64,000 nt of DNA from Maricaulis parjimensis (GCF_016817355.1 NZ_JADOTT010000004.1:1-64000), one strand, 5' to 3'. Positions 42,689 through 55,457 are shown, counted from the first letter of the stretch. A program made the numbers and translations. Notes: generated by a model not told the origin, from the letters alone.

Positions 42689-44764
42689 TTTGAGCAGGCG
42701 CACGCCTTGGTCCTGTTCGAACAGATAGAGCAGGACCCGCAGGGCCTCACTGCGCTCACCCGCCAATTCCGGGTCATTATGGACATCCAGCCGGGCCTGG
42801 TCATTGGCGATAGCGATGAGATCGCCATGGCGTTCCATGTCGGCGAGCCGGAAAGCGGGTAAGCCGCTCTGGCGCAGGCCAAGCGGATCACCCGCCCCGC
42901 GCAGGCGCCAGTCTTCTTCGGCAATCTCAAAGCCGTTATCCGTGGCCCGCATCATTTCCAGACGGGCGCGGGCGGTTTCGCCCAGCGGCCCCTTGTACAG
43001 AAGCAGGCAGGAAGAGGGTTTGTCGCCCCGGCCAACCCGTCCGCGCAATTGGTGCAGCTGGGCCAGGCCGAAGCGTTCGGCATGCTCGATGATCATCACA
43101 GTGGCATCGGGAGCGTCGACACCGACTTCGATCACTGTGGTGGCCACCAGGACATCCATTTCCCCGGCGCGGAAGGCCGTGGCCATGGCTTCCTTTTCCG
43201 CCGGTTTCATCCGCCCGTGCAGCAAGCCGACGCGGTTTTCCCCCAGCTGGGCCTTGAGATGCCGCCAGCGATCCTCCGCCGCCGAAAGTTCCGACATCTC
43301 CGATTCCTCGACCAGCGGACAGACCCAGTAGACGCGGTCGCCACGATCAATGGCGCGCCGGACCCCGTCCACGACTTCGTCCAACCGCTCCATATTGATC
43401 AGCCGGGTTTCCGGCGGGATGCGCCCGGCGGGCTTCTCGTCCAGCCGTGAGACGTCCAGATCGCCATATACGGCAAGGGAGAGGGTGCGCGGGATCGGTG
43501 TCGCTGTCATCACCAGCGTGTCCGGACGGCGGCCCTTGGCGGTCAGGCGCATGCGGTCGGAAACGCCGAAACGATGCTGCTCATCGATCACCACGAGTCC
43601 GAGATCGCCAAACTCGATCCCTTCCTGGAAAAGCGCATGCGTGCCGCAGATCACATCCACCGAACCCTCTGACATGCGCTGCAACAGGTCTGCGCGCGTC
43701 TTGCCCTTGTCCCGGCCCGTCAGGGCAATCACGGAAAGCCCGGCTGGTTCAAGAAGTTGTGCCAGGGTCTTTGCGTGTTGGCGGGCGAGAATCTCGGTCG
43801 GCGCCATGATCGCCGTCTGCGTTCCCGCCTCGGCCGCCTGCGCGGCGGCAAGGGCCGCCACAAAGGTTTTGCCGGCACCGACATCCCCGTGCAGGAGCCG
43901 GGTCATGTGAGCCGGGGATTCCATATCCGCCTTGATCGCCTCAAAGGCCCGCGTCTGGGCACCGGTCGGTGCAAAGGACGCGGCCGCCAACAGGGCTTTC
44001 ACCTTGCTCCCATCGCCCTGCAGGGGCCGTCCGGCTTGGGCCTTGCGGCGGGAGCGAACGAGCTGCAGCGCCAGTTGGCGGGCATAGACTTCATCAAAAG
44101 CCAGGCGTTCGCGCACCGGGGTTTCCGGATCGAGATCGGCGAGGGATTGCGGTGCGTGCAGCTGGCGCACGGCACTTTGGAAGTCAGGCCAGGCATGCTG
44201 GTCCTTGAGACTGTCCGGCAGCCATTCCGGCAGGGGCGGGCAGAGGTTGACCGCGCCGTGTACCGCCTTGCGCATCGTCTTGGCGACGATGCCGGCCGTC
44301 AGCGGATAGACCGGCTCCAGCAGCGGGGTCTCGTCCGCCTCTTCCTCGGTCATCACCAGATCGGGATGCAGGATCTGGATTTCCGAGCCATAGCGATCAC
44401 ACTTGCCCGAGACGATCCGGGTTTCGCCGACCGGCAATTGCTTTTTCAGATAATCCGGACGGCCATGGAAATACACCAGGTGGAGAAAGCCCGTCCCGTC
44501 ATACATGCGCACCTTGTAGGGCTGGCCCTGACGGCGGCCGGGAATGTGTTCTTCCACTTCGGCTTTCAGCGTGACGATCTCATTCTCCGGCGCCTCTTCC
44601 ACCGTGGTCCGGCGGGTCCGGTCGACCATTCCGACGGGCTTGTGGAAGAGCACATCCTTCACCCGCGGACCGGTCAGCTTGGCCAGCAGTGTGGCCAGGC
44701 GCGGACCGATCCCGGGCAGGGCGGTCACATCCTGGAAGAGGGGGAAGAGAATCTCGGGACGCAT
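42680..44764 (-). CDS. recG: ATP-dependent DNA helicase RecG
   Basis: 694 residues. The N-terminal wedge/OB domain includes DVLFHKPVGMVDR. The Walker A is LLHGDVGAGKTFVA, the DExH box is VIDEQHRFG, and motif VI is QLRGRVGRG. The C-terminal TRG-like region is GAGDPLGLRQSG. It remodels stalled replication forks and Holliday junctions. It diverges from sdhE and mfd. Confidence 0.97.
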   Translation of the reverse strand: MRPEILFPLFQDVTALPGIGPRLATLLAKLTGPRVKDVLFHKPVGMVDRTRRTTVEEAPENEIVTLKAEVEEHIPGRRQGQPYKVRMYDGTGFLHLVYFHGRPDYLKKQLPVGETRIVSGKCDRYGSEIQILHPDLVMTEEEADETPLLEPVYPLTAGIVAKTMRKAVHGAVNLCPPLPEWLPDSLKDQHAWPDFQSAVRQLHAPQSLADLDPETPVRERLAFDEVYARQLALQLVRSRRKAQAGRPLQGDGSKVKALLAAASFAPTGAQTRAFEAIKADMESPAHMTRLLHGDVGAGKTFVAALAAAQAAEAGTQTAIMAPTEILARQHAKTLAQLLEPAGLSVIALTGRDKGKTRADLLQRMSEGSVDVICGTHALFQEGIEFGDLGLVVIDEQHRFGVSDRMRLTAKGRRPDTLVMTATPIPRTLSLAVYGDLDVSRLDEKPAGRIPPETRLINMERLDEVVDGVRRAIDRGDRVYWVCPLVEESEMSELSAAEDRWRHLKAQLGENRVGLLHGRMKPAEKEAMATAFRAGEMDVLVATTVIEVGVDAPDATVMIIEHAERFGLAQLHQLRGRVGRGDKPSSCLLLYKGPLGETARARLEMMRATDNGFEIAEEDWRLRGAGDPLGLRQSGLPAFRLADMERHGDLIAIANDQARLDVHNDPELAGERSEALRVLLYLFEQDQGVRLLKSG

Positions 44765-44841
44765 CGTGACCGCACCTTAGCGGCAAGTTCAGCCGCTGCC
44801 ACCGGTCGACGTCGCGGCTCTGGCAGACTATATCGCCGGAC

Positions 44842-45135
44842 ATGAGTGAAAGCCCCGAAATCCTCCGCAAGAAACTTCGCATCCGGGCCTGGCGGCGCGG
44901 CTTCAAGGAAGCCGACCTGATCCTGGGCCGGTTCTGCGACGACAATATCGACGGCATGTCGCCGGATGAGCTTCTGGTCTTCGAGCAATTGCTCGACCAG
45001 CAGGACCAGGACTTGTATGGCTGGATCATCGGCCGCGAGCCGACGCCGGAAGAATTCGACACGCCGATCATGGACCGGGTCAAAGCCTATCGTCCCCACA
45101 CCGATGCCGCCTTTGGTGACGGGCCGAAGGGCTGA
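44842..45135 (+). CDS. sdhE: FAD assembly factor SdhE (succinate dehydrogenase assembly factor 2)
   Basis: 97 residues. The motif RAWRRGFKEADLILGRF contains the conserved RGxxE. DNIDGMSPDELLVFEQLLDQQDQDLYGWI is typical of the family. It helps attach FAD covalently to SdhA. It lies 19 nt before mfd, so the two are probably co-transcribed, an arrangement common in alphaproteobacteria next to recG. Confidence 0.93.
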   Translation: MSESPEILRKKLRIRAWRRGFKEADLILGRFCDDNIDGMSPDELLVFEQLLDQQDQDLYGWIIGREPTPEEFDTPIMDRVKAYRPHTDAAFGDGPKG

Positions 45136-45154
45136 TTGAAAAGAGCAGGGCGCA

Positions 45155-48655
<3,501 letters not shown>

Positions 48656-48731
48656 AGCCTCCCCCGTTCGGGGGATCATCAACAGGCCGCTATTCGCTAA
48701 TCTCCTGTCAGATCAAACGGGGAGGCAAGCG

Positions 48732-49022
48732 GTGAAAGACTATCTGGAACCGGTTTTCATGATTTTCACGGGCCTCGGCTTCATGGCTTTTCTGGCCGCC
48801 ATGCTGCAGGTCCGGGCCCATTTAAAGGGCTTGTCCGGAGCGTGCCTCAAGGCCGCCATTCTCTGCCTGCCCCTGGCCTTGCTGGCCTTTGCCTGGGCCG
48901 GCAAGGAAAACACGCTCAACAAGGCCACACCCTTTATCCTCGGCGGTGGCGGAATTGTCTTTGCAGCCCTGCTCCTGCTGGCGGGTGGTCTGGTGCTGTG
49001 GGTCCGCGAACAGAAGGCCTGA
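48732..49022 (+). CDS. Hypothetical small membrane protein
   Basis: 96 residues from GTG 48732, with GGAGG at 48721-48725. Three membrane segments are visible: about 6-27, 40-57 and 67-90. The core is MIFTGLGFMAFLAAMLQVRA and FILGGGGIVFAALLLLAGG. No family was recognised. Convergent with the popA-like gene. Confidence 0.65.
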   Translation: MKDYLEPVFMIFTGLGFMAFLAAMLQVRAHLKGLSGACLKAAILCLPLALLAFAWAGKENTLNKATPFILGGGGIVFAALLLLAGGLVLWVREQKA

Positions 49023-49040
49023 CTGGATCCGGTCGTCAGG

Positions 49041-50357
49041 TCAGGCCTGAGCCGTAATGAGATTGGGGCGCTGGAGGCCGCGCAGGGCGCGTTCCACGAG
49101 GGCTTCCGCCGTTTCACCCGGACGCGGTTGAACCGGTGCAGCCCGGACACTCAGCCGGAAGGGCTGAAGCGGATCATCACTTTCAAAGGCTGTGCATTCC
49201 GCAATCGCCGCCACGCGGGCCGCGACGCAATCAATGCCGGGCGTGTCCGTGAAGGGCAGGACGGCGAGGAAGGTATCTTCGGAGAAACGGGCCGCGGCAT
49301 CTTCCGTGCGCAGCAAATGCCGCAGCATGGCGGCAAACTGGCGGCGGGCTTTCTCGGCCGAGACCGAATCCGGGGCACTGGAGCCCTCTGGCAGCACGAC
49401 CTGAAGTGCGATCATCGCGAAATAAAGTTCATCCCGCGCTGCGCCATTGAGCAGATCCTGGATGTGCGAGGTCAGGAAGCCGGAATTGAACAGACCGGTC
49501 TCGATTTCCAGCGAACGCGGATCGCGGCAGGCTTCCAGGGCGTTCTTGGCGTGGCGACGACGGCGGCGTTCGCGGGTCAGCGTCAACACGCGCTCGCGCA
49601 ATTCTTCATCATCCGCCTTGGGCGGCAGGATGTCGGACACGCCGCGGGCAAAGGCTTCTTCGGCCGCCTGATTGTCCAGCGTGTCGGCCAGCAGCAGGAC
49701 CGGCGTGTGATAGAGCCGGGCATTGCGGCGCATGGCCGAGGAAATGGTGAAGGCGATATCGCGCTTGCCGACCGCATTCAGCACCACCGCATCAAACGGC
49801 CGTTCATGCAAATAGTCGAAGGCGGAATAGGAGGAGAAAGCGGCGACCACATCGGCATCGGCCGTTTCCAGCGCGTGCTTCAACCCCATGAAACGCGGCG
49901 AGGCTTCGCCGACATAGAGGATGGCCGGCGGCGTTTCTTCACGTTCTGCGGCGGGCGTGCGCTGGCCATAGAGCCGGGTGACTTCAGTCCGGCGCTCGGC
50001 AATGGTTTCCATCACGCTGAGGCGGAAGAGGGCGCGGATACGCGCCGCAATCTGCACGGCGGGAGCCGGTTCGCGCAGCCAGGCATCGACATGCTCATCG
50101 GCGGTCAGACCTGTCGGGCCGACGACCAGAACCGGATAATCCTCACCGGCAAAACGGGAGAAGGCCGCGAGACCATCGCGGACATCATTGTCACAATCGG
50201 CGAGGATAATGCCCCCGGCCCAGGACTGGTTGCGCCGGGCCGGCGGAGTGTCGGCGCGTACGATGCGACAAGTCAGGGCAAGGCGACCCAGCTGGTCCGC
50301 CAAGGTGTCCACTCGTTCGGACAAACCGAATACGAGGACATCCAGCGTGCGTCCCAT
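49041..50357 (-). CDS. popA: PopA-like c-di-GMP effector: REC-REC-degenerate GGDEF
   Basis: 438 residues from ATG 50357, with CAGGGGGA upstream. Two receiver-like domains (about 5-115 and 145-265) precede a GGDEF fold. The inhibitory I-site RxxD is intact (Arg350-Asp353, RTED). The catalytic GGEEF is replaced by SEDTF (359-363) at exactly the PleD spacing, so it should bind c-di-GMP but not make it. The second receiver has Asn where the phospho-Asp is expected (FDAVVLNAV). This matches PopA of Caulobacter, which with RcdA delivers CtrA to ClpXP. Orthology is inference. Confidence 0.75.
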   Translation of the reverse strand: MGRTLDVLVFGLSERVDTLADQLGRLALTCRIVRADTPPARRNQSWAGGIILADCDNDVRDGLAAFSRFAGEDYPVLVVGPTGLTADEHVDAWLREPAPAVQIAARIRALFRLSVMETIAERRTEVTRLYGQRTPAAEREETPPAILYVGEASPRFMGLKHALETADADVVAAFSSYSAFDYLHERPFDAVVLNAVGKRDIAFTISSAMRRNARLYHTPVLLLADTLDNQAAEEAFARGVSDILPPKADDEELRERVLTLTRERRRRRHAKNALEACRDPRSLEIETGLFNSGFLTSHIQDLLNGAARDELYFAMIALQVVLPEGSSAPDSVSAEKARRQFAAMLRHLLRTEDAAARFSEDTFLAVLPFTDTPGIDCVAARVAAIAECTAFESDDPLQPFRLSVRAAPVQPRPGETAEALVERALRGLQRPNLITAQA

Positions 50358-50450
50358 GCGTCCCCCTGCCGACTTGATTGCTGATGCCGTATTTCGTGAG
50401 TTTGTCACAAGTGCCACGCTTCTGGAACAGACGAATCAAAGGTTGGCGAT

Positions 50451-51539
50451 ATGAAACCCCAAGGTCCTCTAAAAGGCGTTAAAGTGCTGGAGTTTGTTGG
50501 TCTGGGACCGGCACCCTTCTGCGCAATGATGTTGTCCGACATGGGCGCAGACGTGGTCCGCATCGACCGTCCGGGCGCCCATGGCGGCGGTTCCGGCGAT
50601 ATCATGGGGCGCGGTCGGCGCTCGATTGCCCTCAATCTCAAGGATGAAGACGAGCTGGCCCTGTGCCGCAAGCTGATCGCCAAATCCGACATTCTCCTGG
50701 AGGGCTATCGTCCCGGCGTGATGGAGCGCCTGGGCCTGGGGCCTGATGTCGCCCTGAAGGAAAACCCGGCCCTGGTCTATGGCCGCATGACGGGATGGGG
50801 CCAATATGGTCCGCTGGCCCACGCCGCCGGTCACGACCTCAACTATATCTCCATCACCGGTGCCCTTGGCGCAATCGGGCCGAAGGAAAAACCAGCCATC
50901 CCGCTCAATCTCGTCGGTGATTTCGGTGGCGGCGCCATGTATCTCGGCTTCGGCGTGCTGGCCGCCCTGACCCATGCGCGAACGACGGGGGAAGGGCAGG
51001 TCGTCGACGCCGCCATTGTTGACGGCGCGGTTTCCCTGATGGCCTCCCAGCACCAGCTGATCTCCGCCGGGATCTGGAACACCCAGCGCGAAAACAATCT
51101 CCTGGATGGCGGCTGCCACTTCTATTCCGTCTATGAATGCGCGGACGGCCAGCATGTCTCGGTCGGTCCGCTGGAGCCGGAATTCTACGCCCTGCTTTGC
51201 GAGAAGCTCGGCGTGGACATGGCCGATTATCCCAATGACTGGACCGGCAAGGGCTGGGAATCGGGCAAGGAAAAATTCGCGGAAATCTTCAAGCAGAAGA
51301 CAAGGGATGAATGGTGCGACCTGCTGGAAGGCACCGATGCCTGCTTCGCACCGGTCCTGACCTATGAGGAAAGCGCCGCCCATCCGCACATGGTGGAGCG
51401 CGGGACCTATCAGGACATGGACGGGTTTCGCCATCCGGCACCGGCGCCGCGTTTCTCGCGCACACCGGCCGCGATCCAGGGACCGGCACCTGTGCCCGGA
51501 TCCGACCGTGAGGCCATTCTGGACAGCTGGGATATCTAG
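50451..51539 (+). CDS. CaiB/BaiF family CoA-transferase (alpha-methylacyl-CoA racemase-like)
   Basis: 362 residues. The family III layout is visible: LKGVKVLEFVGLGPAPFCAM, GADVVRIDRP, then LKDEDELALCRKLIAKSD. The AMACR-like catalytic region is AGHDLNYISITGALGAIG, where racemases use His and Asp. It likely epimerises 2-methylacyl-CoA or transfers CoA in branched-chain lipid breakdown. It overlaps the 3' end of the pentapeptide gene by 4 bp. Confidence 0.9.
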   Translation: MKPQGPLKGVKVLEFVGLGPAPFCAMMLSDMGADVVRIDRPGAHGGGSGDIMGRGRRSIALNLKDEDELALCRKLIAKSDILLEGYRPGVMERLGLGPDVALKENPALVYGRMTGWGQYGPLAHAAGHDLNYISITGALGAIGPKEKPAIPLNLVGDFGGGAMYLGFGVLAALTHARTTGEGQVVDAAIVDGAVSLMASQHQLISAGIWNTQRENNLLDGGCHFYSVYECADGQHVSVGPLEPEFYALLCEKLGVDMADYPNDWTGKGWESGKEKFAEIFKQKTRDEWCDLLEGTDACFAPVLTYEESAAHPHMVERGTYQDMDGFRHPAPAPRFSRTPAAIQGPAPVPGSDREAILDSWDI

Positions 51540-52747
51540 CGGGTGATCGCCGTGCGGGTCTGCTCACCGGGCAGACCCAGTGCGGTCAGGCTGTCCCGGT
51601 CGATGCGGACATAGTTGAGGTCCGCACCGTCCAGCCGTGTCTGGTCGAATTGCGCGCCGCTCAGATCCGCAAAGCGCAGGCTGGCCCCGGACAGATTGAC
51701 CGGTAGGACCCGGCCAGCGCCCAGCATGAGCGGGGACAGATCAGCTCCGGACAAATCGGCATGGGACATCAGCGTGTTCGAAAGGTCGGCGCCGCGCAGG
51801 TCCGCCTTGTGCAGGATACAGCTGCGCAGATCGGAGCCAGACAAGCGCGCGCCTTGCAATTGCGCGCCCGTCAGATCCAGGCCGGACAGGTCCGAACCCA
51901 TCGCGCGCAGCGCGGTGAGGGCGCGTCCCCGGGTTTCTCGGGCCTCGGTCAGATCCAGTCCGGACAGATCCACCTCGTCCGGCTTGCGGCCGGCCACACG
52001 CTGTTCATGCCTGTCGAACAGGGTGTCGGCCGGACGGTCCGGCTGGCGGGTCTCCGGCGGTTCGCGGCGAGCGGGATCGGCACCGGTCTGACAGTTCTGC
52101 GTGCTCGCCTGTTCGGTCCGCGCCTGGCGCTCATCACTGCCACGCAGGTCCGCACCTTCCAGATTGGCGCTGCCCAGATCGCTGCCTTTGAGACGGGCAC
52201 CGCGCAGGCTGGCGCCGGACAAATCCGCCCGATTGAGCCGGGCGAGACCGAGATCGGCATCATCAAAACAGGCTTTTTGCGCACTCACACCGGCCAGCCG
52301 GGCCTTGCCCAGCGCCGCGCCGGCGAGGTCGGCGCCATCCAGGCGCGCAGGCTTGCTGGAGAATTTCCCGTCAGAATCGCTGGAGGCGAATTCGCGGAAG
52401 TCCGTTCCCAGTGCCGTACAGGCAATGAGGCGGGCCTCGGTGAGGTCGCAGCCGCGCAAATCGGCCCCGTCCAGATGGGTGGCGATCAGGCTGGCCTGTT
52501 TCAGCGAGGCACCGGCCAGTTTGGCACCCGAAAAATCAGCGCCATCGAGGCAACAGCCATCGAGCAGGCAATTGGAGAAATCGGCATCGCGCCAATCCTG
52601 GCCCGACAGGTCGAGCCCTTGCAGACTGTCGCCGCAGAACACCGCACGGCGTCCCTGCGGCTGGCCGGTCAGGAAACGCAGATGCGCGGCCTGGGCCTGG
52701 CCAAGCCGGTCCTGTGTCCATTCCTGTTGTTTCCGAGCCGAATTCAT
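51536..52747 (-). CDS. Pentapeptide-repeat protein with two beta-helix blocks
   Basis: 403 residues. Tandem A(D/N)LxG repeats fill two blocks: about 45-205 (DGADFSGAKLAGASLKQASL) and about 250-385 (SDLSGLDLTGAQLQGARLSG). A charged, unstructured linker of about 45 residues (RQARTEQASTQNCQTGADPA) separates them. The first 40 residues are helical (QEWTQDRLGQAQAAHLRFLT). No signal peptide is seen. Pentapeptide helices include DNA-gyrase mimics and signalling proteins; nothing here identifies the target. Confidence 0.88.
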   Translation of the reverse strand: MNSARKQQEWTQDRLGQAQAAHLRFLTGQPQGRRAVFCGDSLQGLDLSGQDWRDADFSNCLLDGCCLDGADFSGAKLAGASLKQASLIATHLDGADLRGCDLTEARLIACTALGTDFREFASSDSDGKFSSKPARLDGADLAGAALGKARLAGVSAQKACFDDADLGLARLNRADLSGASLRGARLKGSDLGSANLEGADLRGSDERQARTEQASTQNCQTGADPARREPPETRQPDRPADTLFDRHEQRVAGRKPDEVDLSGLDLTEARETRGRALTALRAMGSDLSGLDLTGAQLQGARLSGSDLRSCILHKADLRGADLSNTLMSHADLSGADLSPLMLGAGRVLPVNLSGASLRFADLSGAQFDQTRLDGADLNYVRIDRDSLTALGLPGEQTRTAITR

Positions 52748-52829
52748 TGCGTCGCCGTCACCCGTCCGATTGACCGATAGCCAAGCCGATTTGGCCTGAC
52801 AAGCAAGCGCATGAAGCCGTAAAAATTTT

Positions 52830-52988
52830 CGTTCAGCTTTCTGTTCATGTCGGGTTCAGCGCGCAGGACCTAGGGTCAATCTCGAGAACGGCGAACACCC
52901 TGTAGTCCCTCGCTCGTTGGCCGGTCTCTATATCGAATAGATAGCCCAAAGCGCCGGTCGCCCCCAACGACCGGCGCTTCTTCTTTTT
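52830..52988 (+). ncRNA. Candidate small RNA or leader ending at an orphan terminator
   Basis: The 3' end is defined by the terminator at 52949-52987. The 5' end is a guess; the gene upstream (pentapeptide) runs the other way from 52747. An alternative is a leader of the 83-residue gene at 53084, attenuated at this hairpin. No known RNA family motif was recognised. Confidence 0.3.
52949..52988 (+). terminator. Rho-independent terminator
   Basis: AAGCGCCGGTCG pairs with CGACCGGCGCTT (12 bp, loop CCCCCAA), followed by CTTCTTTTT. Confidence 0.85.
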
Positions 52989-53083
52989 GGCGTGTCTGCA
53001 CAGGCCGATTGAGGGGTGACAGGTTTTGTCCGGGCGCTCTGGCATTCTCCAATCATCGAAGAACACACGAGATGGAGAGCCCG

Positions 53084-53335
53084 ATGGCGATCGCAATCAA
53101 TGCCTATGTCGAAGGTGCCGGTGGCGCACTGCGCAACATGGTCCCGCACCGTTTCCGTGACGGTTTCTATCGCATGCAGCGTCCCGGTGACACGATCGAT
53201 TGTGTCCATGTGGAAGATGTCCGCTCGATCTGCCGCTATCTGGCCAAGGGCTACCAGCTCGCCATGAGTGCCGCCGACGGCCATTCCATGCCCTCCTGGC
53301 AGAACTCCGACCAGGTCCGTATCGCCGTCCGCTGA
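53084..53335 (+). CDS. Small hypothetical protein
   Basis: 83 residues from ATG 53084, with GGAGAG 4 nt upstream (ATG 53072 lacks a site). It is basic, with FRDGFYRMQRPGDTIDCVHV and VRSICRYLAKGYQLAMSA. No family, signal or membrane segment was recognised. Convergent with the WYL regulator. Confidence 0.6.
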   Translation: MAIAINAYVEGAGGALRNMVPHRFRDGFYRMQRPGDTIDCVHVEDVRSICRYLAKGYQLAMSAADGHSMPSWQNSDQVRIAVR

Positions 53336-53372
53336 TGCATCGGCGACGGCTCTCCGCTCGGGGCAGTCCTGT

Positions 53373-54365
53373 TCAGGGAAGTCCGGGAAAGTCGCTGCGG
53401 CGGTGATCCCGGACCATGTCCGCCAGGGCCTGCGGCTGGATCACGTCGACCTGATCGCCCCAGGCATAGAGATGCCAGCACATTTCCAGCAATCCTGACG
53501 CCATGAAGCGGACCATCAGGGAGCCATCCTCCAGCGTTTCGCTGGTCTGGTCGGGATGAAAGCGGAAGCGCGCCGCATGGGCCGCAGCCCGCGGTGTGAA
53601 TTTCCAGACCACTTCGCCGAACTCCGCCGCATTCTGGAAGACCCCGAATGAGCGATTGGCATAGGTTTCCAGATCGAAATCCTCATCCCGCGCGAACCAG
53701 TCCTCGGTAACCTCCGCCTCCGCGATATCCTCGACCCGGTAGTGCCGCATGATGCCATCACCGCGCACCCGGTCACGTCCCACTAGATAGCGCCGTGCGC
53801 CCAGCAGCAGCCCATAGGGTTCCACTTCCCGCGTGCTCGCTTCCTGGTCCTGGCGGCCGCGATAACGGATCTTCAGCACGAAGGGCCCCTTGAGCGCCTC
53901 GGCGATGGCGCCATCGATCCGCGGATCGGAGACGGGCTGCGGGCCGGGGCGGGCGGCATGACCCATGGCTTCCAGCAAGGCTTCCTCATCGGCTTCCAGG
54001 CCCGGCCGTCGCTTGTCCGGCAGCAGCATATTGATGGTTTCACGCAGGGAGCGCAGCTGGGCGGCTTCGGGACCCAGACCCTGACGCTCCAGCGTGGTGC
54101 CGGCCAGTTCCAGCGCTGCCACTTCATCGGCCGTCGGCGCGAAGAATTCGGCGACCTTGCGCCGTGGCACGCGCCAGCGCTTATGGCCCTGGCTGTCGAC
54201 ATAATCCTCGGTGTCCGGAAAGACCCGCACCAGCGCATCCGTCATTCGCTGGGCCGTACGACGCACGCATTCGAATTCCGACTCGATCTCGCTAAGGGAG
54301 ACGCCGGCATAGTTCGATGCCATTTTCGCCAGTTGCAGCAGCTCCACTGCCTTGGAAAAGGACAT
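53373..54365 (-). CDS. WYL-domain transcriptional regulator
   Basis: 330 residues. An N-terminal winged helix-turn-helix (about 10-70, SLSEIESEFECVRRTAQRMT) precedes a WYL domain (about 155-235). The motif appears as PYGLLLGARRYLVGRDR, with Tyr-Leu conserved and Arg in place of Trp. A WCX-like C-terminus (VVWKFTPRAAAHAARFRFHP) follows. WYL proteins sense nucleic acid or small ligands and often control DNA-damage or defence genes. It diverges from the YihY gene 116 bp away, a plausible target. Confidence 0.88.
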   Translation of the reverse strand: MSFSKAVELLQLAKMASNYAGVSLSEIESEFECVRRTAQRMTDALVRVFPDTEDYVDSQGHKRWRVPRRKVAEFFAPTADEVAALELAGTTLERQGLGPEAAQLRSLRETINMLLPDKRRPGLEADEEALLEAMGHAARPGPQPVSDPRIDGAIAEALKGPFVLKIRYRGRQDQEASTREVEPYGLLLGARRYLVGRDRVRGDGIMRHYRVEDIAEAEVTEDWFARDEDFDLETYANRSFGVFQNAAEFGEVVWKFTPRAAAHAARFRFHPDQTSETLEDGSLMVRFMASGLLEMCWHLYAWGDQVDVIQPQALADMVRDHRRSDFPGLP

Positions 54366-54481
54366 GGGGTTATCCTGTCACCGCAATCGGGCCACTCCCG
54401 CTTGCACCACGCGACATATTTACCGATTCCCGTAAGATAGCGGCCCCGGTAAAAACGGGGCAGGGGTTTCGGGGCGAAGAC

Positions 54482-55396
54482 ATGATCAGGAAGATCAAGA
54501 TGGACAGGGTGCGGACACACCCTCTGTTTACAGTGGCATCGGTGATCGTGGCAGCGATCAGCCGCTCCATGGCGCGTGATGTCATGCTGTTTGCCGGCGG
54601 CGCGTCCTATTTCGGCATGCTGGCCCTGTTTCCGGCCATGGCCCTGGCCATGTCCGTCTATGGTCTCACCAACTCGATCGAAGATGCCGAGGCACAGATC
54701 GCGCGTATCGCCGAGATCATGCCGCCCGGCGCGCAGGATTTCGTCCTCGCCCAGTTGGGCCGTCTGGCAGAAGCGCCGATCTCCGCCCTGTCGGTCAATG
54801 GCGCGATCGCCCTGGCGATTGCCCTGTTTGCTGCCTCGAGGGGGGTAAAGGCGATCATCGCCGGGCTCAATCACCTCGCTGAAGACCAGGACATCCGCAA
54901 TGTGATCCATTTCAACATTCTGGCCATGGGATCGGTCCTGATCGGCGGAGCCTTGCTGACGGCCGCCAATCTGGCGGTTCTGGTCATCCCGGTCGTGCTG
55001 CGTCAGGTGTTCGATTTTCTCGGCCTGGATCCGCTGGATATCCGGGGCTTCTTCAATGAATGGACCACGGCGGCCCTGGTCATGTTCGTGGCGCTGGAAT
55101 TGCTCTACCGCATGACGATGCGGCGGCGGCATGAGGCGGTCAGCTGGCGCGCCTCGACGATTGCCGCTCTGGTCTCGACCTCACTCTGGCTGGGCCTGTC
55201 GAAGGGCTTCTCCATCTATGTCGCCCAGATCGTGGACTTCTCCGTCTATGGCTCGCTGGGTGCCCTTGTGGTCTTCCTGCTGTGGATTTATTGGTCCGCC
55301 TATGCGGTGTTTTTCGGTGGTGCACTGGCCATCGAAGTGGACGCCCGACGGCAGGCAGCGCGGCAAGACAATTCGGCGAACGCAGGGGCCGACTAG
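54482..55396 (+). CDS. YihY/BrkB family inner-membrane protein
   Basis: 304 residues from ATG 54482 (ATG 54500 is an alternative). Six membrane segments are visible, and the family signature ASYFGMLALFPAMALAMSVY is near residue 40. FLLWIYWSAYAVFFGGALAIE closes the last segment. The family was once misnamed RNase BN; its function is unknown, perhaps transport. The C-terminus is cytosolic and polar. It diverges from the WYL regulator. Confidence 0.9.
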   Translation: MIRKIKMDRVRTHPLFTVASVIVAAISRSMARDVMLFAGGASYFGMLALFPAMALAMSVYGLTNSIEDAEAQIARIAEIMPPGAQDFVLAQLGRLAEAPISALSVNGAIALAIALFAASRGVKAIIAGLNHLAEDQDIRNVIHFNILAMGSVLIGGALLTAANLAVLVIPVVLRQVFDFLGLDPLDIRGFFNEWTTAALVMFVALELLYRMTMRRRHEAVSWRASTIAALVSTSLWLGLSKGFSIYVAQIVDFSVYGSLGALVVFLLWIYWSAYAVFFGGALAIEVDARRQAARQDNSANAGAD

Positions 55397-55457
55397 CTTT
55401 TCCCGCCTGCCGCTATATAAAACATGAACCAGATATCAACTTTGCACAGAGGTCTGC

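Larger units (their letters stand above)
52748..53083. other. Intergenic region with orphan terminator and possible small RNA
   Basis: 336 bp between divergent genes. It holds a strong plus-strand terminator at 52949-52987 with no plus-strand gene upstream. A TCTAT/ATAGA hairpin lies near 52926-52940. See the ncRNA candidate. No coding sequence was accepted. Confidence 0.6.

Noticed and set aside
48661-48674. Hairpin after mfd as a terminator
   Set aside because: The CCCCCG/CGGGGG stem has no T-run, so it is not called as an intrinsic terminator.
52845-53096. Small minus-strand frame over the orphan terminator
   Set aside because: It reads through the terminator stem (lysine-rich run) and has no recognisable protein features.
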